NCBI GenBank assembly: GCA_963669155.1
Contig: OZ022584.1
Span: 4,686,224-4,750,223 of the forward strand
DNA: 64,000 bases
Direction of reading: 5' to 3'
Source of the DNA: Arbacia lixula
Lineage: Eukaryota; Echinodermata; Echinoidea; Arbacioida; Arbaciidae
Both the position numbers and the translations under genes were made by a program. Shown here one piece after another: positions 23,975 through 34,734 of this stretch. The notes beneath the pieces were generated by a model. That model saw only the letters and a program-made list of their open reading frames with translations. It was not told the DNA's origin and searched no databases. Each line of letters opens with the position of its first letter. Position 1 is the first letter of the stretch.

Positions 23975-26900
23975 TGTGTGTAAGGTAAGGTGATTAATTG
24001 TATTTTGTTGGGATTACAGGGTTTCGTTAATTATTTCTTTGTTATTTAGTCGATTGTGACAGCTTTCTATATTTGCTATTGAATTATATATATATATTAT
24101 TTTAGCTTAACTCGAAATGAACAGAGGTACAGGAACGGGTGTGTGAGGTATGTGTGTGACGGGGTGATCAGTGGGATGGGGGGGGGGGAGTGGGTTTGAC
24201 GTCAGTAGCATGTCTTTGTTTCCTTTTTAGCTTTTTGTTAACCTCCATTATTTCATGGAATCAGGGCATTGAATATACAGTTTTGTTTATGCATCTTAGT
24301 CAATAATTTTTGAATTTACCTAATTTCATTTAAAAATGTAATTGATATATTTTTTCTTTATAAATACTAAGTTAACATTTGAAATATTTTTGTGTCGTAT
24401 ATTCAACTGTAAATGTATTTTGCATATTTGGAGGAATAAAAATCACTTAAAAAAGAAAAGTGTGTGCCTGTCTGTATGTGTGTGGGAGGGTGGGGGGGGG
24501 GGGTCCAATACCTCGTCCATGAGCCCAGCACCTCCTGCCAAGATGATGTCACCGTCCGTGTGAATGGCATCGACGAAAGCGGCATCGGTCCGATCAAGCC
24601 GACACGCGTTGTCGAGATCGCCTCCGAACTCGGGCCCCGCTGGGTCCATCCCTGATGATGGACATGAACAAACATAATGAATATAAACATTGCTACCGTC
24701 CATTTTATACTCCGCATTTGGATGGGTCCTGTGATCATGTAAAATCACAGTAACTTGCGCTACAATATATGCTATAGGCCTATTTTAACCAGGGATATGT
24801 TATGGAAGGATATGAAACAACATTCTTTCTTTGCTGATCCCATGCGTGGCACCGCCGAAAAATTATGTGGTCTCATTATGTGCTTTTCACGTGTTTTAAC
24901 CTAGGGTTAACAGGATTGCCTAGTAACGGTTTCTCAGAGAGAATAAAATAAATGTAGCGTCTTATTTCGCTTGTCCAGTTATGTTGCATCAATACTTTTG
25001 TGAGGAAAAGAGATATCAGCGAACAAAAATAAACAGTTTTTTCTAGTAAAATATCTCAGCTGCACGCAGATGCACGCAAACTCTGTTAATGAAAATAAAC
25101 AGCTTAACACATAATTTTGATAATGATTGAATCCGACATTTTCGGAAATCTCCGGAAAGTGAAGAACTTTGTTAATTATGTAAATAAGAATATTATCTTA
25201 TATCTCCGTTTGTGCATCATTCGACAATTATTTAGAAGAAAATCGAATACAGAATCTTTAGTGGTGTTGCCCTTAACTTTCTTGAAAATTACAAAAACAA
25301 AGGTGATGAGAAACACAGCTTCGAGAAACAAAAGAGGGAATTAAAGATATTGCTTTCCAAGTTGACGGCAGCAAAATTACGGTGCCGTGCATGGGACATC
25401 AAAGCATTGCAGTGATTGTGGAATGCTTTTGACATTCATTAGCATGCTTTAGTATCCATACAGATGTTTGAATATATCATGCTTGAGCTGTCCCTCCATC
25501 CTGACACATCCCTGTTTTAGCTAATTAACATCGTAATTATATCATTGAGACAGACGCTTGTTCAGTTTTTGCAACATAATGATGTCTTGCTTGTCATGCT
25601 TGTTTTAATTGAACACAAAGTGAATCAGAAATATGTTCCTTGTTATCTCTTTCAAGGATATAAACGTGGGATTCAGGTATTTTCCCCGTGGTATTCTCAA
25701 CGGGAAGTCGCGAAATAATTGCACCTGTTACGTTTCGTATAAATATATACTTATTCGTATACGAATAAATCAGCGTTTTATCAGGGATGTGTTAGGAAGG
25801 AGAAACAACTCGAGCATAATATATTCAAACATCTGTATGGATTCTAAAGCGTGCTAATGAATGTCAAAAGAATTCCACAATCACTTAAATGCGTTGATGT
25901 CCCATGCGCCATGTGCGCGGCACCGACATTTAGCTGCTGTCAACTTGGAAAGCAATCTTTTCAATTCCCTGTTTTGTCTCTCGAAGCTGTGTTTCACATT
26001 TTTTGGCAATTTTCAAGAAAGTTAAGGGCAACACCACTAAAGATCCTGTACTCAGCTTTCTTATAAATAATTGTTGAATGATGCACAAACGGAGAAATAA
26101 GATAATATTCTTACTTACACAATGAACAAATTTCTTCACTTTCCGGCGATTTCCGGGAATGTGGGATTCAATCATCATCAAAATTATATCTCAAGCTGTT
26201 CATTTTCATTAAGAGAGTTTGCGTGCATCTGCGTGCAGCTGAGATATTTCACTTGAAAAAAAAATGTTTATTTTTGTTCGCTGATGTCTCTTTTCCTCAC
26301 AAAAGTATTGATGCAATCCAACAGAAGTGGACAAGCGAAATACAATGCTACATTTCTTTTGTTCTCTATAGAAACCGTTGCTACGCAATCCTGTCCGTTA
26401 TTGTTAAAACACCTGTAAAGCACATGCTGAGACCACATAATTAGTCGGCGTGCCACGCATGGGTTCAAAGGAAGTTGCCTCATAGCCTTCCATAACACAT
26501 TCCTGGTTTGATCCTGCACAACGAGGGTTAATACTAACATTTTCTCTAGCTAGTGTATGGGGCATAGTCTTTTCTTATGAATCATTGGCTATTCCGTTTA
26601 ATTTGTGTTTACTATTTTGCTATCAGCACGTTTTATTTATATGAATGAAGATGAGTCAGGCTCCCTTTCGATGCTTGCACGTACCTGACACTCTGCCGAC
26701 GGTCCCGGTGCACGCCTCCCCAGCGTACCCGCCGATGTGCGCTCCCAGGCTGTGGCCGATGATGTGCATGCTGTCGAATGACGCGCCTGTGGCAGCGTTC
26801 AGGGCCTCGATCAGCTTGGCGATCTCGCGTCCGACCACGCGTGTATTAGCCCTGCTCTTGTTGTAGTCCTTCAGCGCGCCTTTTCGCCAGTCGACCAGGA

Positions 26901-28754
26901 TTACATTGACATCGTGCTGTAAATTGAATGTACAGCGTTACAGGATCGTTGCTAAGCTTGGCCCTGTCTTATATTGGAATTAGTTGATTGATATCAATCG
27001 TATTTCTGTACAGTACAGATATAGGATTGGATTTGCGAACGATTCATATCAATGGTATCTCATTATGAGACGGGGTCTTGATTCCATTCATTATGTTGCG
27101 ATGTACTGTCTTGCGGGGATATCTTAATTTCCGTTTCGTTCTTGAGACAGCCTGAACGTAATAGAGACGTGCCTATGTACACTTCCATTTCCCAAAGCAT
27201 GCATCCGGTTAAATGGAATTGTACCCATAATAAATAATAGTCTCATACGCAGTTCGGAAAAGTAAATACCATGTTCCAAAAATAAGGTGCTGTAAAAGTA
27301 CTTTAACTATTATAGTTACAGATTTAAATATTACACGTATGGTAATTTAGATATTGCTGTGGATCACAATTGTAAATAAATGGCCCTTCATATATACAAA
27401 CATACATACATACATTCACTGACCAAGGTATGTCATAATGACTTGATTCATGGAGTAGGGCAATATTTTTCTCTTCAACAGACGAGGACGTGTACCGTAT
27501 GTTTGAAAGGTATTTGCAGAGAAGAGGAAAATTCGAAAAAGAAAAAAAAACACGTGCTTACGTAATTGAGGAAGGCATCCCTCATCTGTATCCAGATATC
27601 GCCCTCCATATCGTCCGTGTAGCCGTGGACGATCAGCTTCGTGTCCCTGTCGGAGCGGAAGTGTGACGACGTTACGGAGCCCTGGTCCTTGCGGTCGAGC
27701 ACGTCACCGACGTTACGGTTCAGCTTGGTGTACAGCGTAAACGTCGTGCCGATATCTGCGGGTGTGTTCGGGTCGCGCCAATGGCAGCCAAGGTCGTTGT
27801 TGAAACAGCCGAGATCGTCGTAACACACCTCGCTCGCAACTAAGAAGGAAAGGAAAGAAAAACGATTCAACATCTCCATCATGATAATCCTCTTTCTCCT
27901 CCTCGTCCTCATCAAAATAATTCAATCAGTAACTCATGTCCAGTTCTAATGTTTTTTAGTATATATTCAAGCATAAACTAGTAAGCCGGGGAAGGGACAT
28001 CGTGAAATATTTCTTATCTCGTTTCAATGATATGCTATTTCGTTCAAACGACATCATTGAATATGTCGTTAAAATGAGATAATCTCAATAAATTTGATAA
28101 TTACCTCGTTTTAACGACGTAATATGTTATTAAAATGAGATAATTATGTAAAGGATGTCCCTTGTAAAAAAACAAAATGTAAAAAAGTGGCACTGTGGCT
28201 GATGTCTAGAAATATGCTCAGACCTGAGTCAACGGAAGTATACCTTACAAATGAATCATTACCAGGAGCTTCACACGCGTCTCATTCGTTCAAAGGGAAA
28301 GGGTAATCGTCATGATATGATATTAAAAAACACAACCTTTTATCAAGAGGGTAACGTAATGAATAATCATTAATATTGCAAACAACTTAAATTGGAAAGG
28401 TTCAAGTGTGTATATGCTCATGTCTAAATTTACCGCATTTATGGTCATCTCCAAACAGAATGATTTTACCTGTAAACAACTAAAAGTTTAGCAACATTGG
28501 GGGAAAATTGGTGAGGGGAAGACCGTACGTACACACATATACTTTTTTTTTTTTTTTTTTTTCCCCCAATCACCCCCAACTTCTTCCACTCCCGTACTAG
28601 AAACTTAAACCGCAGAAAATTCTGTTTCAAGCCAAATGGTACCCAAACTACCCCTGGATCCATTACGAACCCTCCCTGCAAAATACGTGTCAGTCCATTC
28701 CGTACTCGTATGCCACGGTGTGTAGATCTCGTCGAAACTATGACTGTCCATGTA

Positions 28755-28799
<45 letters not shown>

Positions 28800-29600
28800 A
28801 CGCTTGTGAGTGTTATTTTGCCTCATTAAGTATGCATCAGATTGCACGATTTCAAGTTCAAAATTGCAAAAGCTCCCTACCGTGGGAGGGGGGACACCCC
28901 CCTCCCACACCCTCCCCCCGGCTCGGTCGCTTCGCTCCCTCGCTCGGGCGCTTTTGCGCCCTCTCGAGCCTTGGCAGCCCTGTCATCCCCCCCAGGTGTA
29001 CGAACCTGTCTACGCCACTGCATTCAGCACAATACCCCGGGTATTCCGGGATCCGGGATCAGGGATCCCGGAGGTGGCGTATAAATACTTGCCGTTCCTT
29101 AAGAGTGCATTCATTCAATCGAATACCCACTCCCCATCTCATCGCACTCGTCTCCCAAGCACTCGGCACAACAATCATGTCTGGACGAGGAAAAGCTGGC
29201 AAAGCCCGTACCAAGGCCAAGTCCCGCTCTTCACGGGCAGGACCTCAGTTCCCCGTCGGCAGAGCTCACCGTCTTCCCCGAAAGGGAAACCACGCACAGA
29301 GAGTCGGCGCCGGCGCCCCCGCCCACCCGGCAGCCGCGCCGGAACATCTCACCGCAGAAATCCTGGAGCCCGCAGGCAACGCTGCTCGCGACAACAAGAA
29401 GTCAAGAACCATCCCTCGCCATCTACAACTCGCTGCAAGGAACGACGAAGAACTCAACAAGCTTCCCGGTGGGGTCACCATCGCACAAGGCGGCGCGCTC
29501 CCCAACATCCAGGCGGCGCTCCCGCCAAAAAAGACCCCAAAGTCCCCACAGACCTGCTCCCGCAAACCTACATATACACCCACATATATTATAAACACAC

Positions 29601-29649
<49 letters not shown>

Positions 29650-29895
29650 AACACATGCATACACCCAATACACGTATATACCAACTATACATTTCAACAT
29701 GGTTTGATGTTTTAGTGCCATCCTCGACTACACCATATGCCCCTATTATATCAAAGAGGAATAATATACTTTATTAAAAAAACAAAAAAACGTAATTGCC
29801 TTATTTATCTTCAAAATGAAAAAAAGAAAAAAAAACACATTCTTACCTGCTACCAAAAGCGCGAACAACGATGACAGCTGAATTAAAGTCCTCAT
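22231..29895 (-). CDS. Secreted lipase/phospholipase A1 of the pancreatic lipase family
   Basis: Five exons on the minus strand, all with GT-AG borders and matching phases: 29895-29847, 27839-27562, 26916-26685, 24651-24512 and 22524-22231 (stop TAA). The product is about 330 residues. It starts with a signal peptide ([17 protein letters not shown]), then [10 protein letters not shown] as in pancreatic lipases, an LIVHGY strand (oxyanion region), ILVDW, the nucleophile elbow GHSLG, the triad Asp in GMDPAGPEF and the triad His in CDHSR before EYYIES. The lid between the two Cys (MPGC to VTC) is only about six residues, against over 20 in pancreatic lipase. No PLAT domain follows. A short lid and a single domain favour a phospholipase A1-like activity; that is inference. 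It probably acts outside the cell on lipid esters. Confidence 0.88.
23245..23705. mobile_element. Long-TIR MITE in a lipase intron
   Basis: Arms of about 155 bases at the two ends are inverted complements. Shared text includes TTGACGAAAATCCGTCAAAG, GATAAGAAAG.TATGATCTTTT and TTTTGTGACGTCA. The middle is unrelated AT-rich sequence. A partial relative lies at 34735-35030. No coding capacity was seen. Confidence 0.75.
23925..23985. repeat. (GT)n microsatellite in a lipase intron
   Basis: About 55 bases of GT dinucleotides with one A interruption. Confidence 0.95.
24790..25514 (-). mobile_element. Non-autonomous hAT-type element, 725 bp
   Basis: The copy starts CAGGGATATGTTATGGAAGG and ends CATCCTGACACATCCCTG. 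Its left flank TTTTAAC and right flank TTTTAGC fit a 7-8 bp target duplication. Its interior is the inverted complement of the copy at 25782-26505. It lies in the lipase intron between the exons at 24651 and 26685. Confidence 0.85.
25782..26505 (+). mobile_element. Non-autonomous hAT-type element, 724 bp
   Basis: The copy starts CAGGGATGTGTTAGGAAGG and ends CCTTCCATAACACATTCCTG. Flanks GTTTTAT and GTTTGAT fit a 7-bp target duplication with one change. It lies 267 bp from, and inverted to, the copy at 24790-25514, so the two could pair in the lipase pre-mRNA. Confidence 0.85.
27992..28163. mobile_element. MITE with AAGGGACATC ends
   Basis: The ends read AAGGGACATC and GGATGTCCCTT, inverted complements. 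The interior repeats TCGTTTTAACGAC- and GTTAAAATGAGATAAT-like text in both orientations. It lies in lipase intron 1 and has no coding capacity. Confidence 0.65.
28530..29030. repeat. Low-complexity and GC-rich repeat before the H2A relic
   Basis: A T-run (28542-28562), a (GT)n tract (28758-28800) and a GC-rich block (about 28880-29000) containing GGTCGCTTCGCTCCCTCGCT and ending CTACGCCACTG. The last motif resembles ends of common animal DNA transposons. It truncates the upstream region of the histone promoter. Confidence 0.5.
29050..29113 (+). promoter_or_regulatory. Relic histone promoter: two GATCC boxes, TATA box, cap-site motif
   Basis: GATCC occurs at 29050-29054 and 29064-29068, TATAAATA at 29080-29087 and a GCATTCA cap-type motif at 29107-29113, about 25 bp after the TATA box. 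This order is the known layout of sea-urchin histone promoters. It shows the relic derives from a DNA-level copy with its promoter rather than from a processed mRNA. The A/T-rich TATA box is intact although the coding part is heavily altered. Confidence 0.7.
29177..29580 (+). pseudogene. Histone H2A pseudogene with T-to-C biased substitutions
   Basis: The frame begins [20 protein letters not shown] and follows H2A co-linearly to [11 protein letters not shown]. No frameshift or stop lies in the roughly 120-codon core. Against the near-invariant animal H2A core (from memory) I count 17 replacements: about seven Leu to Pro, six Val to Ala, three Tyr to His and one Ile to Thr. Each is explained by a single T-to-C change. 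Pro and His in the histone-fold helices should destroy folding, so a working H2A is very unlikely. The normal stop is absent and the frame runs on through a CA microsatellite to a TGA near 29705. No histone 3' stem-loop was found. The relic lies inside lipase intron 1 on the opposite strand. Confidence 0.85.
29575..29665. repeat. (CA)n microsatellite
   Basis: CACATATATACACAC-type text grades into an uninterrupted CA run. It adjoins the 3' end of the H2A relic. Confidence 0.95.
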
Positions 29896-29999
29896 TTTGT
29901 TTGATTTGATTTCCTCAGAAGCTATAAAATGTGTCGATATGAGAGACTCTAGAAACAATATAATGCTAACGCCGTTACGATAGATCTCCTTAAATACCA

Positions 30000-30764
30000 T
30001 CCAACGTGTTCCAAAATTATCACGACTCTATAAATAACCTTTATATTATATACATCTTAATAGGTGATGTAGATATGGTTAAGAAGATTGTGACGACAAT
30101 TGGCTATCGTTATCTCACAATCTCCACATCTGTTTCGCCATGTCCGATACTCATGATAAATAACAAACAGGGACTGACGTAGTGAGGCAAATATTACCAT
30201 ATATGGCACCATGAAAGCAATTACACATTTCGTCTTGACCTGATACTAACCGGACACAGACGTTACCGAGACGTTACATATTGACACAGAGTACTAATCA
30301 TATTTCAAATGCAATATAAAAATAATAATTTCTTGGAAAGATTTGATTAGGTATCGATAAGCACAAAAAGACTTCCTTCTTAGTAAAGTGATTCAATTTG
30401 GTCAGGGGAGTTTGGAACGATAAGATATCTGCAAGCGTTAGCCGAATCGTGCTTACATATACTTATATAGATCTAATCTAGTATACTCAACTTTAAGCCT
30501 ATCATGTTTTCTTACTACGTAACAACTTGGGATTATATTTCTTTTTCCAGGGTCCATAATGAGTCTACCGCCGAATTTTGTTTCATAATTTTCACTTTCT
30601 TGTGCAAGAATTTTGCATCATGTCGATCTGTGGATTTTACTCTATAATATGGTTTACTAAATGTTACGCCTATCTTGTACTACGTAACAATATGTAATAA
30701 GCACCCCTAGTTTCAGTTCAAAATACTCTCGGTGTACGCAATCATGTTTTTGAGTAAATTGTTC
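30000..30764. other. No recognised gene; upstream of the lipase gene
   Basis: AT-rich sequence that should contain the lipase promoter. TATA-like text on the minus strand lies near 30030-30055, but I cannot confirm it. Nothing coding was recognised. Confidence 0.5.
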
Positions 30765-30975
30765 ATTCATTCATTCTTGATAAAGGTCTATGACCGAAAA
30801 TTCGAATAATTTTTCTTCTCCGGCGTTTCATTCAATTTGTTTGTCTTCACCTAGTAATCAGCGCCATCGCAACCTATATTCTTATATATATAATTGCGAG
30901 ACGTAGCTGGACCTTGCAAGTTTATTCAAAGCTCTCGGCTGTTACGCCTTCTTCAGTCTGAAGTACAAAACATTA
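30765..30975. mobile_element. Retroelement fragments with two hammerhead-like cores
   Basis: On the plus strand at about 30775, TTGATAAAGGTCTATGACC is followed by GAAAA. On the minus strand at about 30962-30930 the text reads CTGAAGAAGGCGTAACAGCC then GAGAGC. Both match the CTGANGA, small hairpin, GAAA/GAGA layout of hammerhead ribozymes found in Penelope-like elements. They are in opposite orientations and separated by about 125 bp. No reverse transcriptase was seen nearby. Confidence 0.45.
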
Positions 30976-31169
30976 ATAAATGCACTTTATAAGTAAACCT
31001 ACGTGGCAACATCATTGGTGTGGGGGAGATCGAGGGATCTATTAACTATAATAGTTCGTGAACGTTCTATTATACAATATTACTGGACTATATGAACTCC
31101 AAATATACAATTATTTGTAGGACATATTATCCAATATATTGTACAATAAATTGTACAGTATAAATTATA

Positions 31170-32165
31170 CATCATCATCATCATCATCATCACCATCATC
31201 ACTTGCCGTCTACGACTCGATGGTTGGCCACCATGGCTCTCGATCTAGGGAGGTTTTCTGTAGGTCTCTTTGCTTCTGCGTAAGAAGTTGCTGAACTCCA
31301 TTTCTTGATGTCATTGCTCAATTTGCCTCTTGCTCTCTTTCCTTCAATTATGCCTTCCAGAAATGTATCTGCAAGTGTCCCTGTGTTGCCACGAAGAACA
31401 TGGCCTGCATAGCGCATCTTCTGTTGCATGAGGTCAGACAAAAGAGTTCTTTCCGTTCCTGCTCTGTGAAGCACCTCGATGTTTGACACTCTCTCTTTCC
31501 AGCTGATTCTCATTATTCTCCTGAGACGCCACATCTCGAATGATTACAATAGTTTTATGACGGCCTTGTTGAAATGCCAAGACTCGCACCCACAGGCAGC
31601 CACTGAGAATACATAGCACTTCAAGAGTCTGATCTTCAGGTCTATACTGATATCTCTTCTTAGGAATTCTTTACAATCCCAAAACTTAGCCTTTGCTTTA
31701 CCAATCCTGTTTTCTAACTCTTCATCAGCTTTTTCCATCCTCTGTAATGGGGCTTCCTAGATACTAGTACTTCTGGACTTGTTCCAGGTCTTTCCCCATC
31801 TGCATTACTGCAAAGCTCTCTGGGGATGTTTTACTGATGCACACTGTCTCAGTCATCTGTGCATCCAGCTCCATGCCATACTTTTTGCATGTTTTGCAGA
31901 GTGAGTCTAACATACTTTGCAGGGACTGAACATTATTAGCAAGTAGGACGATGACATCTGCATAACGTATGTTGGTAGTATTGATCCCTTTTAGGACGAT
32001 GACATCTGCATAACGTATGTTGGTAGTATTGATCCCTTTTTGCAGCAGCTGTCCAAGGCTTCGTTTAGCATGCACTCACCGTGCAGGTTGAAGAATGCTG
32101 GTGATAACATGCACCCCTGTCTTACATCTCGGCGAATGCTCATTTTATTAGTGCATCCTGATGTA
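31170..32165 (-). mobile_element. 5'-truncated LINE (RTE/craniofacial-protein-2-like), RT part
   Basis: Reading on the minus strand: VRQGCMLSPAFFNLHGE (RT motif RQGC..SP) near 32130, then IRYADVIVLLANN (the YADD catalytic box, here YADV) near 31960, then LDSLCKTCKKYGMELD. Downstream come LKIRLLKCYVFSVAACGCESW, MRYAGHVLRG and IIEGKRARGK, all typical of the RT C-terminal region. The 3' tail is (GAT)n at about 31170-31200. Frames are broken in several places, so it is dead. About 48 bp around the YAD box are directly duplicated (about 31947-32042). Confidence 0.8.
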
Positions 32166-32329
32166 AACACAACAAAAAAGAAAGTCCCCTCCTCCTAAAC
32201 AAAGAAGCATAACTTTTTATCGAAGAGGTTTTGGGCAAAATAATTTGGCAGGATTGTTTCTTAACTCATTGACTAACTTCTACATGAAAATCACATTAAT
32301 CCAATTGTCATGCATGAGTGGGCAAATTT
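32166..32329. other. No recognised feature between LINE and tRNA-bearing repeat
   Basis: Short unrecognised AT-rich stretch. Confidence 0.5.
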
Positions 32330-32544
32330 TAAAGGCAGAAATGTCACTTTGTGCGCTGGGCCATGAACCCCTCGCAAAACCCCTCGAGCGCGCAAAATTT
32401 TAAAATGCTCTAAATGAAATAGCAATTATTTTGCGTAAGTTTCAGAACATTTCAACCGTTCGCTCGTTTTTACGTGCGTAACGCAAACGGAAAAGTAAAG
32501 ATTTCTGAATCATTCTAGTTCCTGCTGTGCATTACGTGTTAAAT

Positions 32545-32630
32545 AAATGGGAATATTTGGTGATGGATTGGTTGAGACGCTGTTTGTAACAACGCGCGAC
32601 CTCGGTTCGAATCCTGAAGTTGGTAGGGTC
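32545..32630 (+). other. tRNA-like sequence (degenerate) within the repeat
   Basis: A B-box GGTTCGAATCC and a weak A-box-like GGATTGGTTGAGACGC are present. The acceptor stem does not pair, so this is a SINE-like head, not a tRNA gene. Confidence 0.55.
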
Positions 32631-32886
32631 AATGTTGTCATTCCTTTTGCAATGTGACTTTTGCCCCTTTCTTTTGTTCCATTCCTCACTTTGTCCTTCA
32701 CTTTAAGATTATTGTTGCCATTTGTTTTCTTTCGCCCCTTTATCTTAAATGACTATTATATACATATTTTTAGCATAAACAAGTGACCATTCTGGTATGT
32801 AGTATGTTAAAGGTGCGTTATGAGCGTTAATTGCCTCTGATTTCTGATGAATAGTTGATGTCACCATGGAAGGTCGATGGTGTCAC

Positions 32887-33602
32887 CAGGGAGGTGTTAG
32901 GAAGGTGTAGAAACTCGAGCATAATACATTCAAACATCTGTATGGGTTCTAAAGCGTGCTCAAGAATGTCAAAAGAATTCCATAATCATGACAATGCTTT
33001 GATGTTCCATGTGCCGAGCCGACATTTAGCTAATGTCAACTTGAAAAGAAATTTCTTTAATTTCCCATTTGTCTGTAGACGTTTTGTTTTTGACAAATTT
33101 GTTTGCAAACTATAAGGAAGTTAACGGCAGATAATGACAGATCCTTTACTCTGCTTTTGTTTCGAAAAATATTGAGGAATCATTAAAAATTGGACATATA
33201 AGCTATTTGTATTAGTTACAAAATTTCTTCACATTCCGACATTTTGTGCATTTGGGGGATTCAACCACTCTCAAAATGATATATTAAGCTGTGTATTATC
33301 ATTAACGGCGTTTGTGTGTGTTTGCGTGCAGCAGAGATATTTTACTTGCAAAACTTGTTTATTTGTGTTTGCTGATACCTGTTGTGCTCATGGAAGTATT
33401 AATGCCATTAACAGAACGGGACAAGCGAAATGAGACTGTACATTTCTTTTGTTCTCTCTGAGAAGCCGTTGCCACATAATCATGTTCATAATTGTTCAAA
33501 CACCTGAACAGCACCTGTTGAGAATACCATAAATTTTCAGCGGCTTGGCACATGGGTTCAAAGAAAGAAAGTTGCTTCCTATCCTTCCATAACACATCCC
33601 TG
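32887..33602 (+). mobile_element. Non-autonomous hAT-type element, 716 bp, nested
   Basis: It starts CAGGGAGGTGTTAGGAAGG and ends CCTTCCATAACACATCCCTG. It is flanked by GTGTCAC on both sides. The empty site can be seen in the related repeat near 63895-63920 (CCATGGTGTCACCGTGTA), which confirms the borders. Confidence 0.9.
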
Positions 33603-34734
33603 GTGTCACCGTGCATTTACACACCATGTCTTTGCATGAATTTGCAAATATACACGTTATACTTGTCCACAGGTATGTCTCGTTTTCATATTATCAACGT
33701 GTCATTATTGTGTAATCATGAAAAGACCCTCCTTCTCAATAGACCCACCTCTGTTTTCATAATTTATAACTTTAAAGAATTTACACACAAAAGTCATGAG
33801 TCAAACATAGCCTATCAATCATTCTATTAACCAAGCCATTAAACAACGAGCACTGTTCATGACAGGATATTTCAATTCACTTTGAAACGACAGACATAAA
33901 TTTCCTACCTAATCAATAATATATTCTTGACAAGTTATTGGACCTCGAGGTTGTGTGCTTTGTGAGGGAAAGATCTTGAGCGCATGAAGAGGACACACCA
34001 CTCACATTATGACTTGTGTCAATATCATAATCACTTGAAACCAACATTGCACAGTCTACTGATCAATATGCTTATTATAAAGTAAATGCTATACTGCGCA
34101 CAAATTACATTAAGCATAGTGAAACAAATGTAGCACTGATATACAAAGGGAAAATCCGTTAACCAAGGACGTTTATAGAAATTGATATCCATTCATGCAA
34201 GAACGAGATTCGATGCTTCATTTATTCATGAGCAATAGCTGCTATTAACAATGCGACGCATACGCGAATGTATCACGCTCACCTGGATATTACAATGGGC
34301 CATGCATGTTCCAAACAAGGTTACTTTTCCACTTTCGTTGGTGAAGTAGTAGTTTTTAAGTGCAGTTCGTTAATGTAGTAGGCCTAAATAAGGACAGGCG
34401 CATACGAAATTTGCTACTTTTCTAGCTCAAAAAAACGGAGGCAACTTTTGTACTGTACCAAAACATTACTTTTAGATCCTGTGTAACGTTTTACTAAATC
34501 GGTCGACTAAAACTTTATGGATACACTGTATGTATAGAGCATCTGACAACTGCATATATAGACATACTGGGTGAGTATTCTCCCCCACTTCTTTTGCGCA
34601 TCCTATTTTCTTTATTATGCGTTCAATCCAAGCAAAAATTGTTCAGTAAGTCGAAGACATTGAACATGAAATCGGAGGGGAGATATGTGAAAAACTCCTT
34701 TTTTGTCACCCAAAGAAAGATGAATCTGTATTTA

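Larger units (their letters stand above)
32330..33690 (+). mobile_element. tRNA-bearing dispersed repeat, copy 1, split by a hAT-type element
   Basis: Shared with the copies at 58951-62160 and 62467-63994: CGCGCAAAATTTTAAAATGCTC near 32390, tRNA-like text near 32560-32625, the GATGTCACCATGGAAGGTC block near 32865 and a terminal hairpin TATACTTGTCCACAGGTAT near 33660. The right half is interrupted at 32887-33602 by a nested hAT-type element. An internal part present in the other copies is missing here. Confidence 0.7.

Noticed and set aside
28718-29707. Long plus-strand frame of 329 codons as one protein
   Set aside because: Its first half is GT-repeat and GC-rich repeat text upstream of the histone TATA box; only the part from 29177 is H2A-like.
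29266-29721. Minus-strand frame opposite the H2A relic
   Set aside because: It is a shadow of the H2A frame and the CA microsatellite.
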